Below, piece by piece: positions 1 through 8,405 of a DNA stretch of 64,000 nucleotides (the stretch's first letter is position 1; every line of letters begins with the position of its first letter). The DNA comes from Armatimonadota bacterium. GTDB taxonomy: Bacteria > Armatimonadota > Fimbriimonadia > Fimbriimonadales > Fimbriimonadaceae. The notes beneath the pieces were generated by a model. The model was not told the origin of the DNA. It saw only the letters and a list, made by a program, of their open reading frames with translations, and did not search any database. Location: positions 839,805-903,804 of the forward strand of contig JBAXHT010000001.1 of the NCBI GenBank assembly GCA_037138755.1, given 5' to 3'. The position numbers were made by a program, and so were the translations under genes.

Positions 1-143
1 TTCTTCGTTTTTCTCCGTTTTAGATTTTCGACGCATTCTGCATTCTTTGCAGATCTAACCGGAGCCGGTTCTCACACTTTCCTATGTTCCTTGTGAGTCC
101 CAAGCCGCTCGATTTAAATCCGCTCGGTGCGCTTCCTGCGTCT

Positions 144-164
144 ATTGACTCGCATTGAGTCAAT
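144..164. promoter_or_regulatory. Inverted repeat upstream of the DinB-like gene
   Basis: ATTGACTC and GAGTCAAT form a perfect 8-bp inverted repeat around a 5-base spacer. A second, weaker repeat (GCATT...AATGC, 180-194) follows. The 260 bases before the first gene otherwise show no coding potential. It could be an operator for the gene at 261 or the end of a unit outside the window; there is no T-tract, so a terminator is unlikely. Confidence 0.35.
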
Positions 165-222
165 TTCATTATCACATACGCATTGCAGTAATGCAAGATT
201 TCTCAGCTTTTTGTCGGGTCTT

Positions 223-251
223 TTGGCTAATCTGGTGCGTCCGAATACAAT
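223..251 (+). promoter_or_regulatory. Promoter of the DinB-like gene
   Basis: TTGGCT (223-228) and TACAAT (246-251) are separated by exactly 17 bases, the usual spacing for a vegetative promoter. Only 9 bases separate the -10 hexamer from the ATG at 261, so transcription would start within a few bases of the start codon. No Shine-Dalgarno sequence fits in that space. Confidence 0.55.
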
Positions 252-260
252 TCCCTTGCC

Positions 261-713
261 ATGAATGACGCAATCGTTCAGTCCTGGGAGATCAATTCCC
301 GGCTCAATTTGTACCTACTGGAAGCGATTTCAGATGGGTTGTTGGACATCCAGCTCGAGAAAGGAAAGACCGTGCTCGGGCAGTTTGTTCATCTCCACAA
401 TGTCCGTCGAATGTGGGTGAAATCCGCTGCTCATGACTTGTACGACTCGGTTCCAAAACTCGATAATCCCTCCCGTCAGGTGTTAGTTGATGCTCTGAGC
501 CTAAGCACGCAAGCAATGACTGAGATCTTCAGGCGGGCCGAAAATCCCGAAGGAAGAGTGAAGGGATTTAAGCCCCATGCTGCCGGATTTTTGGGCTACA
601 TCGTGGCGCACGAGGCCTTTCATCGTGCAAGTGTTGAAATTGCATTGCGTCAGGCTGGGCACTCCCTTCCCGATAAAGTCGCGTACGGACTCTGGGAGTG
701 GGGTGTAAGATAG
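261..713 (+). CDS. DinB-like (YfiT/DinB superfamily) protein
   Basis: A 150-residue all-helical protein of the DinB/YfiT fold, a four-helix bundle that usually binds a divalent metal through three histidines. The candidates are His46 (in FVHLHNVRRMW) and His117 and His121 (in AHEAFHRAS), at the spacing the family uses. Members serve as thiol-dependent transferases or damage-induced proteins of unknown activity, and the substrate cannot be read from the sequence. The start is the first ATG after a well-spaced promoter, with almost no leader. Its stop is 8 bases before the start of the next gene, so the two may be co-transcribed, though their functions look unrelated. Confidence 0.75.
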   Translation: MNDAIVQSWEINSRLNLYLLEAISDGLLDIQLEKGKTVLGQFVHLHNVRRMWVKSAAHDLYDSVPKLDNPSRQVLVDALSLSTQAMTEIFRRAENPEGRVKGFKPHAAGFLGYIVAHEAFHRASVEIALRQAGHSLPDKVAYGLWEWGVR

Positions 714-721
714 TGGCAACC

Positions 722-2077
722 ATGCGATGGAGCATTCCGATACTCGCCCTTTTTGCTGTTGCACTCTCCGGCTGCGGATCCTCGGGGGCGGAAGACCCCA
801 AAACTGGCGACTCAATCCCAGCCCCCAAAGTTGGCGCGGCCAAGGCTCCGACCGGAAAGATCGAAGTGCAGTCGTTCAAAGGCGGTTACGGGATTGACTT
901 CTTCCAGACGGCGGCCAAGGAGTACACCGAAAAGCACCCAGGAACCGAAATCAAGGTCGATGGTAACCCACGCGTCTGGGAGCAGTTAAAGCCTCGATTT
1001 GTCAGTGGAAAAGTTCCAGATTTGACCTTCCCGGGTTGGGGCATGGATCACTGGGGTCTTGCTGAAGAAGATCAGTTAATGGCTCTCGAGGAGGTTCTCA
1101 AGACTCCGGCGGCCGACGGCAAGACCCCTTGGGGCGAGACTTTTGATCCGGCTCTGCTAAAGCTCGGACAATTGGACGGTAAGCAGTGGACCCTGCCCTA
1201 CTACGTCATCCTGTACGGCTGGTGGTACGACCCTGAACTATTCAAGGAGAACGGTTGGACTGTGCCAAAGACGTTTAACGAGCTTCTAGCCGTTAGCGAA
1301 AAGATTAAGGCAAAGGGCATGGCTCCCATAACCTTCCAGGGTCAATATCCCTTCTACATGCTGTGCATGATGATGCTGCCGTGGGTGGTCAGCGAAGGTG
1401 GTCAGCCCGCATTGACCGCATGTCAGAATCTGGAACCTGGCGCATGGAAGTCTCCGAGCATGCTCAAAGCTGCCCAGATGATCGCACAGCTACGCGACAA
1501 AGGTTTCTTCGAGAGCGGCGCAGTAGGAATGAGTCATACCCAATCTCAGGCTGGGTTCTTGAACCGCAAAGCCGCGTTCGTTCCCTGCGGAACCTGGATT
1601 CACCCGGAGATGAAGGATAGCTGGCCCAAGGGTCGAAAAATCGCTTTCATGTTGCCGCCGACTGTCGATGGCGGAAAAGGCGATCCGACCGCAATCCAAG
1701 TTGCAATAGAACCTTGGATGGTTCCGACGAAGGCGTCTAATCCTGAGTTGGCGATTGACTTCTACAAGTACATGACTTCACCCGCAAAGGCAAAGCAGTT
1801 TGTGGAGGAGAAGGGGACTCTCATGGCAATCAAAGGTGCCGCCGACGGTGCGAAGCTCCCAGAATATGTTGTTGAGCCGGCCCGAATTTACGGGGAAAGC
1901 AAAGACATCTGGTCGGTACAGTTCCGAAGCTGGTATCCGGCGATGTTCAAGGAGCTTGAGAATGCAACGACGGCACTTGTGAGCGGAAAGGCGACCCCAG
2001 AAGAGTTTTGTGAGCGCGCTGAAAAGGCCGCGCAAGCGACACGTGACGACGAATCGATCACGAAGCACAAACTCTAA
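722..2077 (+). CDS. Sugar ABC transporter substrate-binding lipoprotein
   Basis: Extracellular solute-binding protein of the family-1 carbohydrate type, 451 residues from the ATG at 722. That start gives a clean lipoprotein signal (MRWSIPILALFAVALSGC, lipid-carrying Cys18); an upstream in-frame ATG at 698 would overlap the preceding gene and spoil the signal. The mature part has the two-lobe family pattern: an early ligand-contact strand, a WYDPELF...WTVPKTFNELL segment, and a late helix with AIDFYKYMTSPAKAKQF. The WWYDPELFKENGW and GTW segments recall N-acetylglucosamine or disaccharide binders (NgcE-like), but the ligand is inferred. No permease or ATPase is adjacent; two sugar permeases lie about 18 kb away. 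Confidence 0.85.
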   Translation: MRWSIPILALFAVALSGCGSSGAEDPKTGDSIPAPKVGAAKAPTGKIEVQSFKGGYGIDFFQTAAKEYTEKHPGTEIKVDGNPRVWEQLKPRFVSGKVPDLTFPGWGMDHWGLAEEDQLMALEEVLKTPAADGKTPWGETFDPALLKLGQLDGKQWTLPYYVILYGWWYDPELFKENGWTVPKTFNELLAVSEKIKAKGMAPITFQGQYPFYMLCMMMLPWVVSEGGQPALTACQNLEPGAWKSPSMLKAAQMIAQLRDKGFFESGAVGMSHTQSQAGFLNRKAAFVPCGTWIHPEMKDSWPKGRKIAFMLPPTVDGGKGDPTAIQVAIEPWMVPTKASNPELAIDFYKYMTSPAKAKQFVEEKGTLMAIKGAADGAKLPEYVVEPARIYGESKDIWSVQFRSWYPAMFKELENATTALVSGKATPEEFCERAEKAAQATRDDESITKHKL

Positions 2078-2139
2078 GGCTTGGGCCACCGGGGCGAATG
2101 ACTCGCCCCGGCAATTCTAACAAGATACAATATAGGGGC

Positions 2140-3744
2140 ATGTCCCTCGTTGCCTCTATATCTTCTGAGTCGGTAGTCGTCGAACCAGGAGCCACCGCAC
2201 CGCTCACTCTTGAAGTTGAGAATCGTGGAGAGGCCACCGAAAGTTTTGAAATCGGTATCGAAGGCATTGACGGAGAGTGGATCGCAATCCCGGTTCCGTC
2301 TGCGGAGCTCAAGCCAGGTGAACGGCAGAGTCTCAAGGTCTTCTTCAAGCCACCTCGTCAAAGCGAGAGCACAGCAGGCAATTTTCCGTTCGTCGCAAAA
2401 GTTCGTTCGCTTGCCACAGGGGATCAGCGTATAGCTCAGGGAATTCTTACGGTCAAACCGTTCCATTCGCTCACCCTGGAACTTACGCCCAAAAAAGGCT
2501 TCGTTACTGCTACAAAGACCCAAAACATCTTTGCCGCGACAGTGATGAACATGGGGAACAGCGAACATACCGTTCAGCTGATGGCGGACGACCCCGAGAA
2601 CTCTTGTACATATGAGTTCGATGATGAGCAGATCACGGTAGGGCCCGGACAACAGCGAGATGTTGACTTCGCCGTTCACCCCAAAAAGGGTTCTCCTCTC
2701 GGCTCCCCTCGGCTCATTGGCTTTGCAGTGACTGGGCGTAGCACAACAACGCCGGGTGTGGTTGCCTCGTCGCAGGCTCAGCTTGAAGTCCGACCATTCA
2801 TTACACCTGCGACGATTATTGTGTTCTTCATCATGTCAATGCTCGCTTTGACAGTCTGGCTCACACAACCCAAAAAACCAGAGGTCATTCTCGACCTCAT
2901 GACTGGACCGACTAAGGTAACCCAGGGCACAAAAGTTGTTGTCCACTGGCAAGCAACGAATGCTTCAGCGGTCAAGCTTGTTGCCGGCGGAAAGCCGATT
3001 GGAGAAAATCTGCCGCCAGAGGGCACTCAAGAAGTCGAAACTCCGCTTCTGGGCAGCCTGACGATTCAGGCAGTTGCTTTCCGCGACAATCGACAGAGTG
3101 AGCCTGCTTCCGTTACCATCATTGTTGAAGCAGCTCCGTTCGTCCCTGAGCCAAAGATTCTTGAATTGAAACCCTCCCAGGACACGATCAACAAAGGTGA
3201 AAAGTTCACGCTCAGCTACAAATTCGACACTGGGGTGGTGAAAGCAAAGCTAGGTCCGGACAACATTGACCTTGATCTGCGACTGAATACGATCCTTATT
3301 GAGCCTGCTAAACTTGGCGAGAACGAGTACACCGTGGTTGCGGAGAACTCGGCTGGCAAGAGCGTCAAGAAGACTTTTAAGGTCCAAATGATCGAGCCGG
3401 TACTGGTGAAAATCGTCAAGTTTGAGATCTCTCCGGAGGAGGTGGAAGAGGGCGGAAAGGTTACGATGAACTGGCAGATTGAAAAGGCTTCAAAGATCGA
3501 GTTTAGCTATACGGGAAGCCAGCCGTACTCTCTGGATTCTTCAGGAACGACGGAGATTCCAGTTGTTGGAAAGACCACGTTTATCCTTAAAGCCACCGAT
3601 GCTAACGGCAAAGTGGTGACGAAGTCAATCACGGTCCGAGTGAAGAAGGCTGCCGAACCGCCTCCAACTGATCCTGATAATGGCGATTTGAGAGGCAATA
3701 CGACTGGTGCGACCACAGCTGGTGGAGGAACGAACGGGCGATGA
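2140..3744 (+). CDS. Membrane protein with Ig-like beta-sandwich domains
   Basis: About 534 residues from the ATG at 2140, chosen because a TACAAT hexamer ends 8 bases before it; an upstream ATG at 2098 would add 14 unlikely residues. The first ~215 residues look like two beta-sandwich domains of the CARDB/NEW3 type. A single membrane segment follows (about residues 223-242, ITPATIIVFFIMSMLALTVW). Three further Ig-like repeats and a Thr/Gly-rich tail complete it. There is no signal peptide although the N-terminal domain is of a kind usually found outside the cell. The 3' end overlaps purH by four bases (ATGA), so the two are translationally coupled. Function unknown; a cell-envelope scaffold is a guess. 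Confidence 0.7.
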   Translation: MSLVASISSESVVVEPGATAPLTLEVENRGEATESFEIGIEGIDGEWIAIPVPSAELKPGERQSLKVFFKPPRQSESTAGNFPFVAKVRSLATGDQRIAQGILTVKPFHSLTLELTPKKGFVTATKTQNIFAATVMNMGNSEHTVQLMADDPENSCTYEFDDEQITVGPGQQRDVDFAVHPKKGSPLGSPRLIGFAVTGRSTTTPGVVASSQAQLEVRPFITPATIIVFFIMSMLALTVWLTQPKKPEVILDLMTGPTKVTQGTKVVVHWQATNASAVKLVAGGKPIGENLPPEGTQEVETPLLGSLTIQAVAFRDNRQSEPASVTIIVEAAPFVPEPKILELKPSQDTINKGEKFTLSYKFDTGVVKAKLGPDNIDLDLRLNTILIEPAKLGENEYTVVAENSAGKSVKKTFKVQMIEPVLVKIVKFEISPEEVEEGGKVTMNWQIEKASKIEFSYTGSQPYSLDSSGTTEIPVVGKTTFILKATDANGKVVTKSITVRVKKAAEPPPTDPDNGDLRGNTTGATTAGGGTNGR

Positions 3745-5273
3745 GAGCACTTCTTTCTGTCACCGACAAGTCAGGAATCGTTGAATTCGCAAGTGGATTG
3801 GCTGAGATAGGTTTTGAGTTGTTGAGCACCGGCGGAACCGCAAAGACACTTCGAGAAGCAGGATTGGCCGTCACAGACGTGAGTCAAGTCACCGGTTTTC
3901 CTGAGATGCTCGAAGGAAGAGTGAAGACGTTGCACCCGATGGTGCACGGTGGTCTGCTTGGAGTTGTTGGAAATCCAGACCACGTCGCCGCTATGAAGGC
4001 GGCCGGAATAGAGCCAATCTCAGTTGTAGCGGTCAATCTTTACCGGTTTGAGGAGACGGTTTCTAAGCCGCATGAGCTTGCCGACGCGATTGAGTCGATT
4101 GACATCGGTGGTCCGGCGATGATCCGAGCCTCGGCGAAGAATCACGCTTCAGTGGCGGTTGTCACCGATCCTGCGGATTACTCGGCTGTGTTGGCGGCCT
4201 TAAAAGACGGCACGATCGGTGGACTTAGACCGAAGCTTGCTGCGCAGGCATTCAGGTTGACCGCGTATTACGACAGTCTGATCTCTCGCTACTTGTTCTC
4301 CACAACTGGGGCCGAGGAGCTTGATCAGGAGTTCTTGGCCGTCGGACTGCGTCGCGTTCAGGGTTTTCGCTACGGAGAGAACCCCCATCAGAGCGGCGCT
4401 CTTTATGCCGATGGCCTAGGACAACCAGGGCTCCCGCAATCGAAGCAGTTGTGGGGCAAGGAGTTGAGCTACAACAACATCAACGACTCGGTGGGAGCCT
4501 GGGAGCTTGTTGGCGACATGCCCGTGAATGCCTGCGCGATCATCAAGCACGGAAACCCATGTGGCGCTGCGACGGGCCGGTCGTTCGGCGAAAGCTACAG
4601 CCTAGCGCGCGCATCCGATCCGATCTCGGCCTTCGGGGGAATAGCCGCATTCAAAGGCGTTGTTGACATCGAAGCGGCTGAGATCATGACCGCTAAAGGC
4701 AATTTCCTTGAAGTCGTTCTAGCCACTTCGTTTACAGAAGAGGCAGTCGAGCTATTCAAGCAGCGCGCTGGTTGGGGGCAAGACGTCCGTTTGCTCGAAG
4801 TAGCTCTCCCTCCAAAGAAGAGTTTCCTGTCAATGAAGGCAATTCGAGGAGGTGCAATCGTTCAGCACAGCGATGAAGACCCTGCTTTGGATTGGAGAAT
4901 CGTCACCAAGAAGGCTCCGACGCCAGCTCAGATGGCGGCGATGAAGTTACAGTGGGCCATTGTGCAACACGTGAAGTCGAATGCGATTGTCGTCGGAAAT
5001 GACTCGCAAATGCTCGGGGTCGGTGCGGGACAGATGAACCGCGTCCAGAGTGTAAGGCTCGCGCTGGACCAGGCTGGAGATGAATCTGTCGGTGCAGTTC
5101 TCGCCAGTGACGCGTTTTTCCCTTTCCCCGATTCAGTCGAAACAGCTGCCGCAGCTGGCATTTCGGCGATTGTTCAGCCGGGGGGTAGCAAGAAGGATCA
5201 AGAAGTGATCGATAAAGCTGATGAGCTCGGAATTGCGATGTGCTTGACAGGAACCCGACACTTTAATCATTAA
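3741..5273 (+). CDS. purH: Bifunctional AICAR formyltransferase / IMP cyclohydrolase
   Basis: Catalyses the last two steps of de novo purine synthesis: formylation of AICAR with 10-formyl-tetrahydrofolate, then ring closure to IMP. It has 510 residues, the usual family length. The N-terminal methylglyoxal-synthase-like cyclohydrolase domain is visible (LLSTGGTAKTLREAG, EGRVKTLHPMVHGG). The transformylase domain follows, with YGENPHQSGALY and the IKHGNPCGAA block that carries the catalytic Lys-His. It starts within the stop codon of the preceding membrane-protein gene. No other purine gene is in the window, so purH is detached from its pathway here. Confidence 0.97.
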   Translation: MRALLSVTDKSGIVEFASGLAEIGFELLSTGGTAKTLREAGLAVTDVSQVTGFPEMLEGRVKTLHPMVHGGLLGVVGNPDHVAAMKAAGIEPISVVAVNLYRFEETVSKPHELADAIESIDIGGPAMIRASAKNHASVAVVTDPADYSAVLAALKDGTIGGLRPKLAAQAFRLTAYYDSLISRYLFSTTGAEELDQEFLAVGLRRVQGFRYGENPHQSGALYADGLGQPGLPQSKQLWGKELSYNNINDSVGAWELVGDMPVNACAIIKHGNPCGAATGRSFGESYSLARASDPISAFGGIAAFKGVVDIEAAEIMTAKGNFLEVVLATSFTEEAVELFKQRAGWGQDVRLLEVALPPKKSFLSMKAIRGGAIVQHSDEDPALDWRIVTKKAPTPAQMAAMKLQWAIVQHVKSNAIVVGNDSQMLGVGAGQMNRVQSVRLALDQAGDESVGAVLASDAFFPFPDSVETAAAAGISAIVQPGGSKKDQEVIDKADELGIAMCLTGTRHFNH

Positions 5274-5277
5274 CCCC

Positions 5278-5306
5278 TTGGCAAAAAAAGCAAAATGGTG
5301 TAACCT
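5278..5306 (+). promoter_or_regulatory. Promoter for the small membrane protein gene
   Basis: TTGGCA (5278-5283) and TAACCT (5301-5306) are separated by 17 bases, directly after the purH stop. It would yield a leader of about 30 bases carrying a GAAGGA ribosome-binding site (5327-5332), 10 bases before the ATG at 5343. Confidence 0.5.
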
Positions 5307-5342
5307 AGTCGTCTATCCCTTGCATCGAAGGAACTAAATATC

Positions 5343-5672
5343 ATGAGCAACACAGGTGCTGGACCGAATCCCCAAACGAACTTGATCATCTCGATCGTTG
5401 CGCCTGTGATTGCGCTCATCGCGATTGCAGTGTTGTATTTCACCAAGCCTACACTCGTTCCGGAGCCCGCGCCAACCGCAGTCAATACGACGACGGCCAA
5501 GCTACCAGATCCAGGAGTCCAACTTGGGAATGCACTACCAGGAGCCGGAGGAGCAGGAGGTTCAGCTGCTTCAGGTGCTGCTGCCGCGGCTGGATTTGGT
5601 GGTCCTGGCGGTGGGGCTCCTAATGGAGGTCGCGGAAAAGCAATGGCGGCGTCCTCTGGCGCAGGAAATTAG
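5343..5672 (+). CDS. Small single-pass membrane protein, Gly/Ala-rich tail
   Basis: 109 residues, family not recognised. One hydrophobic segment (about 14-34, IISIVAPVIALIAIAVLYF) is followed by a Pro-rich linker and a low-complexity Gly/Ala tail. The N-terminus is short and polar, so the tail probably lies outside the membrane. It has its own promoter, a GAAGGA ribosome-binding site and a terminator-like hairpin downstream, which supports a real single-gene unit. Its placement between purH and the remA-mreBCD operon gives no clear functional clue. Confidence 0.6.
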   Translation: MSNTGAGPNPQTNLIISIVAPVIALIAIAVLYFTKPTLVPEPAPTAVNTTTAKLPDPGVQLGNALPGAGGAGGSAASGAAAAAGFGGPGGGAPNGGRGKAMAASSGAGN

Positions 5673-5724
5673 ATTCGAATTTGTTTCGTAAGCAACTGGG
5701 ACGGTAGGTGCTTGCAAATCAAGT

Positions 5725-5760
5725 AAACTCCCTTGGCTAATCTGTCAGGGAGTTTTTTTT
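5725..5760 (+). terminator. Terminator hairpin whose 3' arm is the remA ribosome-binding site
   Basis: AAACTCCCT (5725-5733) pairs with AGGGAGTTT (5747-5755) across a 13-base loop, and a run of eight T (5753-5760) ends at the remA ATG (5761). It has the form of an intrinsic terminator for the upstream gene. AGGGAG in the 3' arm is also the only good Shine-Dalgarno for remA, eight bases before its start. A TAATCT hexamer (5738-5743) lies in the loop and could act as a -10 element producing RNA without the 5' arm. Confidence 0.6.
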
Positions 5761-6042
5761 ATGCCAGCACCAGTTGTCCTAAACGTTGGATTCTACAACT
5801 ATGTGCTCACAGACAAGATCATCGCTATGGTGAGCACGGAGTCAGCTCCGATGCGGAGGATGGTCCAAGGACTTCGCCAGTCGGGAAAAGTGATCGATGC
5901 CACACAGGGAAGGAAGACCAAGTCAGTGGTTTTTACGACCAGCGGTGATGTTGTCCTTTCCGCCATCTCACAAGAGACCTTGGCTCGCCGCTTGACAGAA
6001 ATCGGACACGCTCCGGACGATGCTGAGGAAGCTGAAGAGTAG
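5761..6042 (+). CDS. remA: RemA/DUF370 family regulator
   Basis: 93 residues matching the DUF370 family throughout (NVGFYNYVLTDKIIAMVS, GKVIDATQGRKTKSVVF). In Bacillus subtilis RemA is a ring-forming DNA-binding protein that activates biofilm-matrix and osmoprotection genes. The Arg-rich segment MRRMVQGLRQSGK (about 27-39) and the GRKTKS loop fit DNA contacts. Here it heads a run of closely spaced genes, 7 bases before mreB, so it may be co-expressed with the cell-shape genes. The start codon follows a poly-T tract and uses a ribosome-binding site buried in a hairpin. The target DNA is unknown, and the Bacillus role should not be assumed. Confidence 0.85.
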   Translation: MPAPVVLNVGFYNYVLTDKIIAMVSTESAPMRRMVQGLRQSGKVIDATQGRKTKSVVFTTSGDVVLSAISQETLARRLTEIGHAPDDAEEAEE

Positions 6043-6049
6043 TTAGAAA

Positions 6050-7096
6050 ATGAGTTTGATGCGATCGCTTTTTGGCAGGTTTCACCGAGACATCGGTATT
6101 GACTTAGGAACTGCCAACACCCTGGTGTACGTCGCAGGGCGAGGCATCATCCTTCGTGAGCCAAGTGTCGTCGCGGTCAGTCAGGACGACGGAAAGGTCA
6201 TCAAAGTTGGCGCAGAAGCAAAGCGGATGCTCGGACGAACTCCGGCAAACATTGTCGCAGTCCGTCCTCTCAAGGATGGGGTCATTGCCGACTACGAGCA
6301 CACCGAAGAGATGCTTCGGCACTTCATCGGTTCCGCACTGAGCCGAGGGGCCTTCCGGACAACGGTCGTGGTCGGAATTCCCTCCGGTGTCACCGAAGTT
6401 GAGCGTCGAGCGGTCATAGAGGCAGCTCGTAAAGCTGGCGCCACGGCCGCCTACGTCGTCGAAGAGCCGATGGCGGCGGCGATTGGCGCGGGTCTTCCCG
6501 TGGCTGAGCCGAGTGGTTCTATCATCGTGGACATTGGTGGCGGAACGACGGAAGTCGCAGTTATCTCTTTGGGCGGAATCGTCTCTTCGAAATCGGTTCG
6601 CACTGCCGGCGACGAGCTGGATGAGTCGATAATCAGCTACGTTAGACGAGCGTTCAACCTCGCCATTGGTGATCGAACCGCAGAGCAGGTCAAATTGGAA
6701 ATTGGCTCCGCATTCCCGTTGGAGCAAGAAATGGATATGGTGATCAAAGGTCGCGACCTCGTAACTGGGCTGCCTCGATCCGCGGTTGTTACATCCGAAG
6801 AGATCCGAACCGCCATTGCGGAGCCGATTCGAGAGATTGTCGATGCCATCAAACTCACTTTGGAAGCAACACCTCCCGAACTTGCTGGAGACGCCATGGA
6901 GCGTGGAATCTACTTGGCTGGAGGCGGTGCTCTCCTCCGCGGCCTGGACAAACTCATCTCTCGTGAGACACTGGTTCCGGTACACATCGCGAACGATCCG
7001 CTGAGTTGCGTTGCACTCGGAACTGGAATTATCGTCGAAGAGATGAATGAAAACGCTTTGATTCGCAAAATGCTTGAGAGGTCATCCCAGCCGTAA
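6050..7096 (+). CDS. mreB: Rod shape-determining protein MreB
   Basis: Bacterial actin homologue, 348 residues, full length. The phosphate-1 loop ([11 protein letters not shown], from residue 17), phosphate-2 loop ([13 protein letters not shown]) and adenosine-binding motif ([12 protein letters not shown]) are all present. An N-terminal MRSLFGRF segment could be an amphipathic membrane-binding stretch. It polymerises under the inner membrane and positions the elongasome that inserts new peptidoglycan. It is followed by mreC and mreD in the standard order, which implies a rod-shaped or elongating cell. Confidence 0.97.
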   Translation: MSLMRSLFGRFHRDIGIDLGTANTLVYVAGRGIILREPSVVAVSQDDGKVIKVGAEAKRMLGRTPANIVAVRPLKDGVIADYEHTEEMLRHFIGSALSRGAFRTTVVVGIPSGVTEVERRAVIEAARKAGATAAYVVEEPMAAAIGAGLPVAEPSGSIIVDIGGGTTEVAVISLGGIVSSKSVRTAGDELDESIISYVRRAFNLAIGDRTAEQVKLEIGSAFPLEQEMDMVIKGRDLVTGLPRSAVVTSEEIRTAIAEPIREIVDAIKLTLEATPPELAGDAMERGIYLAGGGALLRGLDKLISRETLVPVHIANDPLSCVALGTGIIVEEMNENALIRKMLERSSQP

Positions 7097-7140
7097 GAAA
7101 AGAATCGCAGCCCCGTCCGCTCCTCTGGTTTGCAGGGCTA

Positions 7141-7917
7141 TTGATCCTGGGCTTTGCTATCTCTTACATCCAGTCATCGCAACGCAATCAGGGAAAGACA
7201 AGCCCTCTCGACCTGGTTGTCAGGACCATCTGTCAGCCGATTGCCTCCATCTCAAACAAAACCTACCTTGGAATATCAGGATTCCTTTCTGGAGCGATTC
7301 AAGGTGACAAATACTCTCTCGAAAATGAGCGGCTTAAGCGTCAGCTAGATGCTCTCAGCCTCTATGACGACAGGATCAAAGACCTCGAATTTCAAGTCGA
7401 CTCGCTACGTCAGTTGTCTGAGCTGGAAAAGACTTTCGATCGTCCAAAAGTTCTCGCAGATGTCATCTACTATTCCGCAATCGAAGACCGAGTCACGATT
7501 GCCGCTGGAAAGAGCAAGGGAATCGAGCCGGGGATGGTGGTTGTTTGCGCAGCCGGACTCGTTGGCCGCGTACAAACTGTTGCCCCCAGCGAGTGTCAAG
7601 CACTTCTTCTCACGGCGCCCTCGTTCCAAATTGGGGCCACCGCTTTAGGCTACAATCCAGCCCCTTATGGCCTGATCCGAGGTGATGATACGGAAACCCT
7701 CATCCTTGGCTTTCAGAGCGAAAATGCTCCCGTCAAAAGCGGAGACATGATTGTGACGAGCGGATTCTCAGAAAAGCTCCCCAGAGGTATCCCGCGCGGA
7801 ATCATTATTGGCAGAGTTTTAAGCACGGAAACCAGACCCGAAGTAGGTGCTTCTCGTGCAATTGTCCTCCCAAAGGTCAACCCAGGAAATCTTCGTGAGG
7901 TTGTCATTCTCAAATGA
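7141..7917 (+). CDS. mreC: Rod shape-determining protein MreC
   Basis: Periplasmic scaffold of the elongasome; 258 residues from TTG at 7141. A coiled coil (about residues 60-100, ENERLKRQLDALSLYDDR) is followed by the two beta-barrel MreC core with typical phrases such as GIEPGMVVVCAAGLVGRV and GDMIVTSGFSEKLPRGIPRG. The start is uncertain. The TTG cuts into the membrane anchor, and the same frame stays open upstream to 7078, adding [16 protein letters not shown], a natural basic-then-hydrophobic N-terminus. No ATG, GTG or TTG exists in that extension. The 3' end overlaps mreD by four bases. Confidence 0.9.
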   Translation: MILGFAISYIQSSQRNQGKTSPLDLVVRTICQPIASISNKTYLGISGFLSGAIQGDKYSLENERLKRQLDALSLYDDRIKDLEFQVDSLRQLSELEKTFDRPKVLADVIYYSAIEDRVTIAAGKSKGIEPGMVVVCAAGLVGRVQTVAPSECQALLLTAPSFQIGATALGYNPAPYGLIRGDDTETLILGFQSENAPVKSGDMIVTSGFSEKLPRGIPRGIIIGRVLSTETRPEVGASRAIVLPKVNPGNLREVVILK

Positions 7918-8405
7918 ACAGCAGGGCTCTTGTGTGGGTGGCGATCCTGACCTTTTGGATTTGTGGTGGGCTCAATGAGGGGTTGGCAAAGGACATCGCG
8001 ATTTTTGGTGCTCAGCCAGATTTTTTGATCGTGGCAACAGTGGTAATTAGCATGTTATCGGACATGCGGGGAGCTGCAGTTGCCGGCTTTACAGGTGGAT
8101 TCTTCCAAGGCGCGATCACCGGGGCCAACATGTGGCAGTACGTCGTGACGAGGCTGATCGTTGGCTGGATCGGAGGGTCGATCATTGAACTGCGGTTCCA
8201 AAGAAATGCCATGATCGCGGCAATGGCGTGCTTTGTTGCGTCAATCCTTGCGGGTCTGGTCTTCCTGTTCTTAACGTCACAACCGAACATCCTTGGAAGT
8301 CTGAGGGATACACTGATATCCGCGATGTACAACGCCGTTCTCGCTGCCCTGGTCTTCGCGCCAGTCGAAAAGCTGTCCGGCGTCAAAACGAGACAATTAT
8401 CATGA
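7914..8405 (+). CDS. mreD: Rod shape-determining protein MreD
   Basis: 163 residues, nearly all hydrophobic, with four to five predicted membrane spans, as usual for MreD. It bridges MreC and the RodA/PBP2 synthase in the inner membrane. Sequence similarity is weak, as is normal for MreD, and the call rests on topology, length and position directly after mreC (ATGA overlap). It is also coupled by ATGA to the glutamate dehydrogenase gene downstream. Confidence 0.85.
   Translation: MNSRALVWVAILTFWICGGLNEGLAKDIAIFGAQPDFLIVATVVISMLSDMRGAAVAGFTGGFFQGAITGANMWQYVVTRLIVGWIGGSIIELRFQRNAMIAAMACFVASILAGLVFLFLTSQPNILGSLRDTLISAMYNAVLAALVFAPVEKLSGVKTRQLS

Noticed and set aside
223-5744. The 12-mer TTGGCTAATCTG at 223-234 and 5733-5744, with a 9-base core also at 19015-19023
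   Set aside because: All three lie upstream of + strand genes, but their distance to the start varies (9-27 bases) and repeated 12-mers are expected in 64 kb by chance.
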